Positions 1 to 12,358 of a DNA stretch of 64,000 bases are shown here, one piece after another. The position numbers and the translations under genes were made by a program. The notes under the pieces were generated by a model. That model worked only from the letters and a program-made list of their open reading frames with translations, made no database searches and had not been told where the DNA came from. Source of the stretch: Dipylidium caninum. Its lineage: Eukaryota > Platyhelminthes > Cestoda > Cyclophyllidea > Dipylidiidae. Position 1 is the stretch's first letter. Each line of letters opens with the position of its first letter. The stretch lies in the NCBI GenBank assembly GCA_017562135.1, contig QEYB01001642.1:248001-312000 (forward strand). The letters run 5' to 3'.

Positions 1-3000
1 TTTGTGGGTGCCCTGTGCCAGCTGCACTCCGACCTTTCTTAAACAACTCATATCAGAATGCCATTCGGCGATGACAACCGCGCCCAACAGTAGCAGGGTC
101 GCTCTTATGTGGCTGAGCAACGCCTTTTCCAGCTGTCATAAGGCTTCCTCTTCCTTTTCAGCACTTCCAGTTACGGGGCACAGCACGTCCTCTTCACTAA
201 ACTGAGTAGTGGAGTGGACGTGGAGAAGGCTTTCGGAGACGCCAAGAGACCAGCAGGTATGGCAGAAGTCCATGCTAAAATCAAATGAGGCGGCGTCCCA
301 AACATTCATGCGTTGAGGCTCATCGTATTCAGCCAAATTGGCGACTCCTGTGAGCGCGGTTAACGCATCCTTTTTATTTGTTGGAAGGGGTGAAGATGAA
401 TTAAGGTGCTCGTGGCCAATGACTCCCATACAAGTCTGACACTTTTGTCTTCCACGAGTGGAGCGATGGACTAAGTGGGCGCGTGGTGGAAAAAGGCTAA
501 TGTCTGAAGTAGGGAGGATCCTTTCCCCATCAAAATAGAGATCCTTTCAATTGGAGAGCGGAATGCGGGCTGGACGAACAAATGATGGTAGGTGGGGAAA
601 CGGAACCCGAAGTGGTAAATCGTTTAACTTTCCGTGGCGGTTTACCACAGGTCGAAACATTTTGGTGTGGTTCTCTCGACAAGAAATGAAGTCGCACCAT
701 TCGTTCGTGCATGTCTCACCGGAAAATGTGACGCTGGGCCTCGCTTTCAGGCAGGCAGCCACACCTCCGCTCGGTCAATCTGTAGCGACTGGGTAAGTGG
801 AGGTGTATGAACTGACACCGTTGCCAGAACCCGTCTGAGGTACCGGGTTCCCCTATTCCTACCAGAAAATGTGTTGCTCCTCTCCTCACTCATCCACCTC
901 CGCTGTGGCTCTTTTAAAACATTCTGTCCACCAGTTCGACGCAGGGGGTCTGTGAAACAACAGAAGCACAAGTGGTGCAAATAGGTCGTTTTCAAGTGAT
1001 GAATTTAGTGTTATTTCTTTCCCATCGGGAGGAGGAAGGAAGGGAGTGGAGTGGAGTGGAGTGGCGTCGGAGAAGGATGGGGAAGCGGACCGGTGGAGGG
1101 GAGAGGAGTGTCTGGTGACTCAGTCTACAGACATAAATTTACTCACTTTACCACCCGAGGTAACCTTTTCCGCTTCCGTAAATTGGCATTCGGGAGAGGG
1201 GAGATAAAGTAGGGAACCATAAAATCTGATAACGCAGCCCTCCTCGCACGAAACAACTCGACTGTACAACGTCGATGCCATCAAATCTGTCAACCTCCTC
1301 AATATTCTGAAGAGACAATAAACGTGAGTCCGAACCGGGACTGCCAAAAGTGGCCGTCCACTCGGCTTCTCGTCCCCATTGGCCTCTGTGATTAAAAACG
1401 TCCGGGGGTGGAGATCATCGGTGCCGCCCCAGACTTTTCAAATTCGTCTCCGTATCCTCACCCTTCTCCATCCATGCCTTCGTCTAAGGCAGCCTTAAAT
1501 CTATGCAACGCGAGGCATGAACCAGAAGTATGTACTTCGAGAAGTGTCCCGAGTTACGAACAAGATAGTTTTTCCTCGTTAATACCTCGAGAAAGCTCTC
1601 ATCTGCCATTCATTGTTCTCGCAGATGCGAGGAGCCTTCTTTATAGTCCGGGTAGAATCCACTTCCGAGGTAGAGCAGGTTTTCAGCTTCCAGTCGTTCA
1701 TCGCTCGCAGTATACATCTCATTAGCAAGAACTCTTGGAAAAACGCGCCATCTTTGCCTTTGGGAAGAGAAGAGCATGTCCCAGGTATTACAGACACACC
1801 CACGCCCCATCGAAAGGAATTCCTTTGGCGTATTCATTTGTGCGCAACAAAAATGCGCCCACGTAAATGGAACCGGATGAGGAGATCATTCCAATCAGGC
1901 ACCGGAGGGGCTTTGGGTGGAGACGACGTTATGCTGCAGCGGATAGGGCCTTGGTGGCAGATGATGTGGGCATCCTTGGGAGAACAACTGGTGCACCGCA
2001 GGAATGGGGCCACCGAATCACCCGAGTCGAGAGTCAACATGAGGCGGTGGCGGAGGCCGGTTGGCCCGAGGGTTAAAACTGCCCCGCGAGCAGTGCTGCC
2101 CACAAGAGGAGGCAGCTCGGGGCCGATACGATAGAAGGCCATACGTTCCAACACGGTGGACTGAGAGCCACACCACTAGCAGCAACACGCCGCCCTGACG
2201 GAGGGCCGTTAACTTACTGACTTGGTAACTAGGTTTAAGGGGTCTCTTTGAGCAGCCTCCGCCCCTCTGACGTCAGTAATGTCGGAGGTGCCTCGAATGA
2301 ACCTTTACCCTTTTCCTCATGCCGAATGTCTCTAGACCAGAAGGAGCTCTGCTTTTACCGTTATACAGTCTTATTACTAGAAAAACATCCCCCTGCATTT
2401 GCGTATTAACGAGAAAGGGAGAAACTTTTGCCCCCTGGTATACGTAGACGGCGATTTGTTGGGCGTTCTCTCGTTATGTGGCCAAGAAAATCACCGTCAA
2501 GTTCAGCAATTGTCTGCGGACTGACGGTTACCAGTCGTCCCTGGGAGTTCACACGAAGTCGCTAGGACAAGTGTGCGTGAGGAGAGAAAGGTACCTTAAA
2601 AGTCGCCAAGGCTTTCGCTCGTATTTTTATCCCAGCTATTTCGCCTCGTCCGCATGCCTTAATACTGTCCACCAACCATACGCCAGAATGTAGGGAAGTC
2701 TCGAAACATCTTCTGGGACCTCAAGCTGGGCCGAAGTCAGCATAGAACAAACAAAGACGAGCAGAAGTTGGCGCCTGCAGCGAAACCAGTGCACCTACGC
2801 CTACGCGGCTAACGGCTTGAGAGGCTAACCGCCCTTGTACTAAACTGAGTCCTGTCGCAGGTCGATCTCGCCTCGGTCTGAAACGTGGGATTACATGTTC
2901 AAAGACGCCCTCTTGCAATGAACGACTGCTCCGAACGCAGTGTGACTGCTTTCTCCTCTATTAGCATTGACTACAGGCCTGGTGAGGGCAATGTACCCAC

Positions 3001-3923
3001 GAGTCGGAGTGGTGCGTGACTCGGGATAACACGGTGGGTCAAAATTCGTGGGTAGAGATGGTTGGAAGTCTTTCATCATTGGGGTGAGATGCAATAAACC
3101 ACCCAAGGCCTGGCCACTAATTAGTGATACGTCCTGAGCCGCGGTAAAGAGGAGGAGGAGGAGCCGGTGTCGATGGACGCGAGGCGATAAGCCGGCTCAA
3201 ACGGCGCCATGCAGAGGAGGCAGGTTCCGTGATGACGCCGACGTTCGCGCCCGCCTCGTGCGAGTTCGCGCAGCGAGGACGGGCTTTCGCCATCAGATAA
3301 GCCGACGCTCCGCAGGGTCCGTCAGCTTGGGCGCCGGAGGGGTGTGTGCGTGTGCTGCTCTCTAATCGCGTCAGGGGTTGCCGGGACCTCAACAGACAGC
3401 TTCGTGGTAAAGCAAATGGTGGCTCGACTGCACATTATTTTAAGGAGTGGGGGAAAGCCGACACCTCCGGTAGACCGCAAGACAATCAAGTCGGATCAAC
3501 ACTGTTTTCCATTAAATTACACACTTTCCTCCTCCGTTCTGTTACTAAAATCAGCTGACTTCGTGCCCAAACACAGACCTGGGACATTTAAAAAAGATAT
3601 ATGCACGAAGTTAGTTAGGAGCATGTCCGATGAGCCCCATTCATCAAAACGCTGGTCCGCGGGTGAAATCATGTCTGGGGACTTTTGCGACTTAAAACGT
3701 CTGGCAGAAGCAAGGCTTTGGGACTAGGTTTCCTCCTATGGTATCGTTTATCTCCGTCGCAGACAGCACCTTCGCAGTAAGTCAAATGCTGCTAAATGCG
3801 CAAGACAAAGCAGCATGGCTCTGGCGTCAAGGCAGATGAGACCAAACGTGTCTCCAGCACGCACCCTCCGCACGGGGCTGTGAGCGCTCAGACAGGAGTT
3901 GGGAACAGCCGTCGATCGGGTCT

Positions 3924-3950
3924 CCCACCGCCACCACCACCACCACCGCC
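3924..3950. repeat. (CCA)n-type microsatellite
   Basis: A short run of CCACCG and CCA units. No coding context is apparent. Confidence 0.8.
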
Positions 3951-6900
3951 AATTCAGGCGGTTAATGGCCGAAAGGACGGAAATGTGGCCATTAGGGTGA
4001 CCTGCCCTACTGCAATCGGGTGGGCGGATAGGCTCTTGACCAAACACTTGCTTCCTTAACGAAAAACGCACATTTAAACAAATAAAGTAGAATTATTTTC
4101 AAATGAAACGTATGTGGTAGTTTATATAGCCTCGAGCAACGCACGAGGCGCACTGAGTGCTTCCACCATTAATTTTAGCATGCGCAAGTGGAAAAGTAGA
4201 AGGTTGTGAGAGACCGCTTCACACTGGCATGGATGCCACTTTAGAGGGGGTTCCTCTCCGAACCTGCCATGGAACAAATCATTTGCCTATTAATACACGT
4301 AGCGGAGGAGACGTTGCTTGGATTGCAGCCTTACTCTTCCGCATGGGAGTACGTTTATCAATGACTTGTGGATATTATAAGCCCGAGAGGTGCTCGAAGG
4401 AAGCCCGAGGGCGAAAAGTGGACGGCCGTCGGCGTGACGGGCACAACAGCAGTTCCTCCCTGCACCGCGGAGACCGCGCGCTCCGCGAGTCCGGACTCAA
4501 TGACTGGGCTGATTTGAGAGCCCGACGCGGCGTGAGTCTTCCATGCCCCGTCACAGTCTATTCGGGAGCTCGCGAATGCATATATGAATCGTATCGACAT
4601 GAACAATCTATTTCAAAACAAGTTGCATTATTCGCGGCGTAACACAGAGCCTCTGGTTATACAAAACTTACTCATGCCGACAAAACTAAATGTACAAACA
4701 GCCGTCAGCGAATGAGTGGAAACGCTTATGAAATTCTCAACGGGGCAGTTTTGTGAGTAAACGGTTGCGATATCATGAGGGCCAGGAATGGCGGCCACAT
4801 TAAAAAAATACCAAAATAACGAACTAAGAAGGGCCGTGAGGATGCGGCGACAGCGTAAGGCCTCGACGTCTATGTGTCTCGTCAGAGCTCCTAGTAGATT
4901 TATTGCTTAAAAGCATAGAAAAATTTTGAGGTAAATGCCACACCGAAGTGGAAACTTATGTGGTACGACAAGGTGGCCGCGTGTGTGTGTTTCACCAAAT
5001 CCGTGAAATGTCGCATTAACCATGAGGGCGGACTACGTATACCTGTCAAAACTCTAGGGTTTTGTGACGCAAACAAGCAAAGTGAATGACAATTTGAGTG
5101 ACTCACGGGTCCTGTCGAGTAAAACTCCCGAGTCAACGTGACACTTTTATTTTACGCCGCCTCAAAAGTGCCACAGTGCCGCAGAGGCGGCCGTGGCCAA
5201 TGGGAGCCCGCGTCCGCCTGATTGGCCACCCGCCGAAAGGGGAAGGCGTCGACGCCGGGGCTGCTCCAGGCGTCGCTTTCCACCCAACGGACCGCGCGTC
5301 AGGGAGGCAAACAATCCCACTGTTGACGCCTAAATGGGCAAAATTCCGCATGTGAACTTGAAAAGTTTCACGTTTGCGCAGGCTTCAGACGAATTCTGCT
5401 CTGCTGAAAGACTCCATAAAAAACACCTCTTCAGTTATGAAAAATCCTCATCCCTCGAATATTTCTTATACTTCACCTTGTTTTTGTACGGGACTACTTG
5501 CACTTAAGAGGGTAAGGCGCATATCCCATATCACTGCCTTACCAGTAGGCCATTGTTTAGTCTTCCCAATCTTATGAACAGGACATCGCCAGAAGTTCTT
5601 GGCCCAGGACTTACATGCCTCGGTGTTTACTAACCATTATTCTGGTTAAGAGAGGAACTAGGTATTAGACAAATGGAAAGGAAGATTCTAAATGGCCACA
5701 TCTTCTCATCTCCATTAACATTTTAGAATAGGAAACTGAGTGATATTATAACGCATGAGGCCAAGTTACACCTCCTTCTCTCGCCGCCTCCTCAGACGGC
5801 GACACGACCGGGCATCCAGGCCTTATAGTCCCCTCTTCGGAAGCCAGCATAGGCAAAACTTTCTCCTTCTTTTTGTTTTGATTTATATCTACTAACCAAA
5901 CACCGTGGACACTTATCGCCTCTGTGAGTTGAGAGAAGAGGAGAACTGGCGCCCAGGCGGGGAGTGAGGACGGGTGCGCCAAAATTATCCCTCATGCCTT
6001 TATAGGCGAAGAGGCTTAGTCACTACCGAGGGTGGTTGCATTATTTATGCCAGTCAGGCAAATGCTATTGTGGTGGGCAACAGGCGGCCGCCCCCGACCC
6101 AGGGCGGCGGTGAGACGCGCTGCTGAGCTGTTCTGCGACACTGTCGAAGGCTTCGGCGCTCACCCGACGGAAGTGGGCGATTCGCCCGCCATTCAATGTG
6201 TTTCAACTAAGGCAACAGTCGTGCGCAGTGGGGCTGTCGTCAACGCGAAGCAGGTCACCCGCCGGAAGAAAGCCACTTCGGAGGTAGAATAAACTGGTAA
6301 TATTTCAAGAATTGGAGGTCAAGTGCGTTTGCACTGTGGCGTGAGTGTGGGGCGAAAGGAAGACGCGCTGTTCTGTTGGGCACCATCTCGTCCCGATGGG
6401 AGCGGTCGGCAGTAGTCTCTTGAAAGTGTGCACGGAGGGTAGGCGACCACCGTGGCTCCCGGCGGGTGTGCGCGCCGGTGGCCGCGATTCCTGGAACAAC
6501 GGAGGCATGTGTAACAAAGGACACTGGCGACTCAAAAATGGGATGTGGGATCAGCTTCAAATTACCATTGAAGTTGAAAAGACTCACCGGCAAACACCCC
6601 ACGGAGTTTGTCTCTCGGCCCCACTTTATGCGGCAACATGTACCGTGATTCTCTCTGTTAGTGGCGGTTGGCACAGTCACTCCACTGCTCCGTTAATCAC
6701 ATTTATCCTTCGCCTTAGGTCCGCAGTGTGGACTCTTACGCGCCCGCTGATTCCAATAACGCGGCGCAAACATTATTTCCTCCGTTTATACCGCTGGCAC
6801 GTAGTCCAGGGGATCACCGCTGCCACCCCGAAATAGTGCGCATTCAAACCGACGAGTGGGAGACTCAGTGAAAGCAGGATTGTCTGCTCTTCGAGTCGGT

Positions 6901-9900
6901 GCGGGACTGAATTTCGAAGAGGCGTTAATAGCCCGAACAAATGAGACTCATGGAAGAGTCCATGCGAGAACAGTTTCGATGCATTTCAATTTCAGTGCGA
7001 TCAAAATCTGCTGTCAAATTTTTAATCTACCCTTAACAACTTGTCATGTGATTTAGTTTAGATCCACTGCGTTCGCATCTCCTACCTGAGCCACAGGCTG
7101 CGATGGACTGTGAGGAGAGCGCCGGCATGAAGACTGAGTCTGGCGGAGAAGCTGGGATTTGCGTGATTCACTTTATTAACACCATCTTACCAACTAATAT
7201 GCCCGAATTAACTTCGGATTCGGATAAATGGGTGGCTTTCGTCGACGGAGTCAGTAGTCGTGAAACCACAGAGAAGGAGAAGTGAGCTAAGCTTCCCCTC
7301 CTCTTCTCCACGCCGCCGCGGGCTCTGCCTCGAAGCCGCACTTTGGTTAAATCCACGCACACACACAAACACAGACATGTGGCATTACTTGACGGCCCCG
7401 AAGGTGTGGAATTCCCCTTCATGGTCTGAGGACAGGGCGGTCATTCTCCTTCTCTCCGGTGTCTCTTTTAGGCAAATTCTGTTGAGACGTGACTTTCTTG
7501 GAAGAATACGACGGCGGAAAGCCATCGCGCGCCTGAAAGAGGCACTCGCTTATGCCAAGTACTTTGGAGGAGATGAAATGCGCTCAAACCTCTGGGTATT
7601 AAGTGCAATAGCGAACGATATCCCCCCTTTGAACTAACCTCCCAGCCCTGCAATTCGCGCAACGCTTTTTCGCGTCCGAATGGAAATGGAGTGGGAGACT
7701 CAATGCCGCGCAACACTTGGGCGGTTGTCTTAACTGGCCGGTCTTCCTCCTCGTCCTCCTCCTCTTCATCCTCTGCTTCAACACAACACACCACTTTGGC
7801 CATATCAAACCGGTCATAGCTTCCGAAGTGCCTAATGCAACACACTTAACCGGATCGTTTACTTCTGAGGCGTTAAGAATTATCCCCAAATTTATGCCTT
7901 AGTGAGTTTCCAGGCCCGAATTTTCTCGACAACTTTTGTGTTGCATCCAAGGGAGAATTTTTGCTTTCCGCTTCTCAAAGGATTTATCTGATGACCGTAT
8001 AAGTGGTGCGCACAAAGGGGAACTTCTGTTTCCCCAGTGAATCTCGAAAAAGTATGCACACCTTAGAGCCTCCGCCAAACTCCTGCATTTTCGTTCCACA
8101 TTTAAAAAAAGTCAACAGCAGCTGCCCTTGTTATTGCCGTTGCTGCTGCCTCGTATGTTACCCGACTGGAGACGCGTTCTCAGTTTGTCTGTCAATTCGA
8201 GGGCCTCTCACACGAAGGGCAACGAAGTAGGCTTGAAGCCAGTGGACGGCGCCGTCAGGGCGTCCGATCCTTAAAGGCGGGCGCGGAGGGAAGTGGCTGC
8301 ACCCACGAAGTCCGACTGTGCGCCTGTCACCTGAGCCCCTACGGCTAAACGGTGAGGCAGGAGGGAACGCCGGCCACGAGGATGAGGTCGGGCGGATAGC
8401 GATGATCTCAGAAAGCAGCTCTTCCCACTTCACAGTCCTGACTAACCTCTCAACAATGCACTGTTATTCAGCACAATGCGTAAACTCTCCCCACAACCCC
8501 CCATTCTGCAAGTTGAGTGACTTTTACTGCCCTCCTAAGGATTGGCCATGAGTTTGACGCGGGACATAACATTTAATCACGAGTGTGCGTGATGTTAGAG
8601 TATAAAATAAGATAATATAGTGTGATGTAAGACACGGGAGGATATAGAGGAGGTTAGTGGGTAAAGCTTGGACACCGCATATGCTTCGTTGGTGAAACCC
8701 TTCGACGAGTGAAAACTTTAGCTCAACGTCACGCCTTAAACGACACCATCTTACCTCTCAACAATCAACTGTTAACTCTTGTAAGTGCATAATCCTGTTA
8801 ACGACTCGAAAAGTAATTGTTATTTAGCCGGGAACTTTTGTCCTTCACTCGTCTATCATATTACAATGTTTTGAAGCTCAAGTGGGAACAAATGATGCGC
8901 CAAAAGATTTCAATCTTTTACAACAGCGAAAACGGTGTATGAGGGATTTGTCTGCACGAAGTGGACATCGGAGCTTTCCGCCATCATATGCCTTGAAGTC
9001 GGCTCTCCTGAGTGCGCATACTACTCATTTTGTTGAAGTACATCTGCAAAATGTGAGGCTGCGAAACACGAAACGTTCGTCAGGCGACGCATTTGAGGAT
9101 GCAGGACGACGGACTGCAAAACTCATTATCGAAATTGTAGAAAACCTTGTGTGGACTGCAAACTGCCCATTGACGACCAAACGTCGAGGCAGTATTCCGT
9201 CAAAATTTACTTTCCCTCTCCATTAGGACATACTATTGCGCTAGGCAGAAGGAACATCTCCTTTTTGCGCGCTAAACCATTTGTCCCCCCCATAACTTGT
9301 GTTCATGGGGACGCCGTTTAACATGCCAAGCAATGTGAAAACCAGACGCTAATCAGCGTGCCTCGGGGGAGGACGCAGCAGTTGTCTGACGCGGGCCTCA
9401 CGTAGAAAGCCGCAGAGGAGAGAATGAAAGTGTGGGAAGGGGTAAGAGACAATGCCGGCACAGTGTTTCCCAGTTAGAACGCTGCTCCAATACGTATACC
9501 GCTTTCCAATCGGATGCCCGTGAGTCGCAAGCGACGTTGATCGCTCGCAATACGTCCGAGGAAGTAGAGCAGCGATATTCTGGTCCATTTAGCTGGTCGG
9601 TGGTTAAATAGGTGAGATAGTTTGGCACGAGAACATCCGGTATGCAACAATTATTTGACGTGGTGTAAGGATCGAAATCCTCACTTCTATACGAAAACCA
9701 TTACATCTTTTTAAGTTTTTATGGAAGTTCAGAACTGGTTGAATTTTCACTCTGAGTTTACGAATCAACTTGGGCAGACACGCCATCCTCATACCAAAGC
9801 TTCCCCCACGTGATATTCCTGAAGCTGTTGGTGGTTCAGCAGGCTGAAGAAGTCACACGCTAAGTAAACTACAAGGAGGTTGTAAAATACTCATTGGGCG

Positions 9901-10700
9901 AGGAAGTGAGTCTGCATTCCCTCATTCAAGAGGCGCGAGATCAGAGATTGAAGCTCTAATTATGCATTATTCAATGCCCATGTAAATATAGCAACTCGGG
10001 GTGCTAAGAGCTCAACTGTGAGCCCGAGAAGACCTTTCGAAAATATGTGGCGCAGGACGCCACCTGCCTCTTTGAGGTGATCCTGGGGAGTAGGCATCAA
10101 ATGAGTCAATCAAGGGCTGGACTGCCCTCGACCCTCCCAGAGATGGCATCACGTGCAAATTCAATGGGGCACCCGCCGACTTCCACTTTGCCTCCCCTGC
10201 CGCTCCTCTTGGCTTCCTAGTCAGCCTCAAACGAGAGGAACATCTGTCAAGCGCTTCGAGTGGGACACCGAGCAAAGCGCGGTGAGACAGAGATGCCTGC
10301 CCGGTGATAACATTGAGACCATGTCCCTCTCCGCCAATTAGGCATTTCGCCTTCTGCATTGGTCAGCGGACTGCGTCGAGTGTTACCGCGTCTGTCGCGG
10401 CGGCCTGGTGCTGGCAAGGAGGTGGAACTCACAATAGCCTTCCGTGCTGGTGACATTTTGACCGATCGCCGATGAGCCGTGCTGGACAGGTCGCAGAGAG
10501 GGGGAAGAGTAAGCTTGCCAGTCTTATTTCCCCCGCCATGCTGTGTCAACAACCCTAGTCTGCATCCGTCTGCCGTCTCCTCCACCGTAGGGGGCATAAT
10601 TGCATGTGAAAGGGAGGAAACCTGCCAGTGTACTTAACAACTCATCGGTTGTATCGCTGGGGTGTGTTAAGACGAGTGAAATTGCACAGAGAGTGTGGAT

Positions 10701-10716
10701 TGTGTGTGTGCGTGTG

Positions 10717-10750
<34 letters not shown>
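10701..10750. repeat. (GT)n microsatellite
   Basis: About 50 nt of nearly pure GT, interrupted by two CGT units. It lies in the gene-poor left flank. The open frame running through it is a by-product of the repeat. Confidence 0.95.
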
Positions 10751-12358
10751 ACGCATTTACGGAAAGCGGAGTAATTGTGAGACCTCAAGTGAGTTGTCTG
10801 GAGTTCATCCCCTCCACCAGAGAAACAAAAAAACGATCTACCAAACCTCCCGTTGTCGCAAGTACCTTCTTCATTAGTCGACTCGCCGAGCGAGCCGGCG
10901 ACGCTGCCTCGCCACGGGCCGATCTAAGGCAGCACAAGTGCGAATGTGGCTTATCCTTCAACGAAATCATCGGCTTAATAGTTCTAGTGCCAACAACTCT
11001 TCTCAGCTTTGTGATAGAGCCGCCGAGAAGAAGGCATTTCGTCCATCCCGACTATCGGCAATGCTCTCTGGAGGTGAGCAAATCGGGCCACATTTTTCAA
11101 CATCGTGGCTCCGAATCGGCCGGTTCAATTAAGAACCCAGAGGAGTAGAACGCTTCCTCACCATCAGTGGACTCAGTGCTCGGCTTTGAATTTTTGATAA
11201 ACAGCGTTTCCGGCTTTAGTTCTTCCCCACGCCCATCATCGCTGCGACAGCTAACATTTCACTACCGCAGAAGCCACTTACGCAATTTGAAAGTGGAGCC
11301 CGGAGCTTTGAATTTTAGGACCACATGATCGGAAGATGAACGATCCGAAATCAGTGATTCCTCTATTTTTTGTGCCTAGTAAGAGCAGTGCAAATGTAAA
11401 ACCGAGGTACTGTACAAAATTTTTTCCTCTTTAGTCGAAGCGTCGGATGCTTCAGAGTCTGGTTTGGTTAAGGCTGCACAATTTCCTCGACTTCTACACC
11501 TCTTCACGTGGTGGTGGCGAAACCGGGCTGGTAGTTGGCTGCCTCACAGAGCGTTGAATTGCCCACACAAGACGCCTAAAGTGAGGAGGAGGAGGGATGG
11601 TTTCAGAATTCCTATTTCTCGCTACTGATCCATCCTAATTAAATAATTGTCTTACTCGGTTTTCGAAAGGGTGCCATGTGGTGAGGCTGCCACAGTGAAC
11701 GGCCTCCATCAAACCGTCTTGGTTATATCTGCGGCAAAGGAAATAATCAAATTGGTAGCTGATCGCATTCATTAAATACCTCCGTGTTGGAGCACGTGGG
11801 TCGCCTACAGGTCCACCTTATTCGTGGCGTCCTTTCTTATCTTTCACCGAGATTCTCTCGGTCGAATCGTAAACGCAACATCGTTTGTCACGACTTCGTT
11901 TGCCGTGCGGCGTTTCCTTCCCCTCGACGGACATATACTTTGTTTAGTGCTTCGCAGTCGCTTCACTGTTGAGTGCCTTCGGTTAAGACTCAGTCCGGTC
12001 TCCACGCTCGCCACTTTCCGCGTCTACTCGGCGAAAAGTGTGACCCAGTTGACAGATGCACACTGCGCCCTTCTGCCCCGCTCCCAGACCCATTTCGCGG
12101 GCGGCAGTCCTCACAACGACGCCCAGGTGTTTGCTGAGAAAACGAGTCCCAACAGTGCCCATCGGCGCCTGTGCATTACCACGTCGACTACAGTTTGTCT
12201 GCGGCATCACCTTGGCCGCAGGGGTATTCCACTGAGGTGATGCAGCATGTGTTAACCAGCACGATATTAAAACCTTCGGCGCATTGCGCTTTCCTACTGC
12301 CTAGACACAAGACTTACTGACTTGGCCCCATCGTCGATCAGGAGATTGAAAAACATAC

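Larger units (their letters stand above)
1..12358. other. Gene-poor flank downstream of the AHR-like gene
   Basis: I see no coding region I can support here on either strand. Open frames are short (the longest is about 180 codons, across the GT repeat near 10.7 kb), carry no family motif and use no convincing splice sites. Base composition is fairly GC-rich with scattered simple repeats: GGAGT-type near 1040, CCACCA near 3924 and GT near 10701. The stretch lies just 3' of the AHR-like gene, so it may hold its 3' UTR, a further 3' exon or regulatory DNA. Nothing in the sequence settles which. Confidence 0.5.

Noticed and set aside
1613..2134. 173-codon plus-strand ORF near 1.6-2.1 kb
   Set aside because: Three overlapping open frames on both strands occur here, no motif is recognised, and the codon texture is not protein-like.
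10600..11148. 182-codon plus-strand ORF near 10.6-11.1 kb
   Set aside because: It is driven by the GT microsatellite, which stays open in this frame (alternating Val and Cys/Arg), and shows no motif or splice support.
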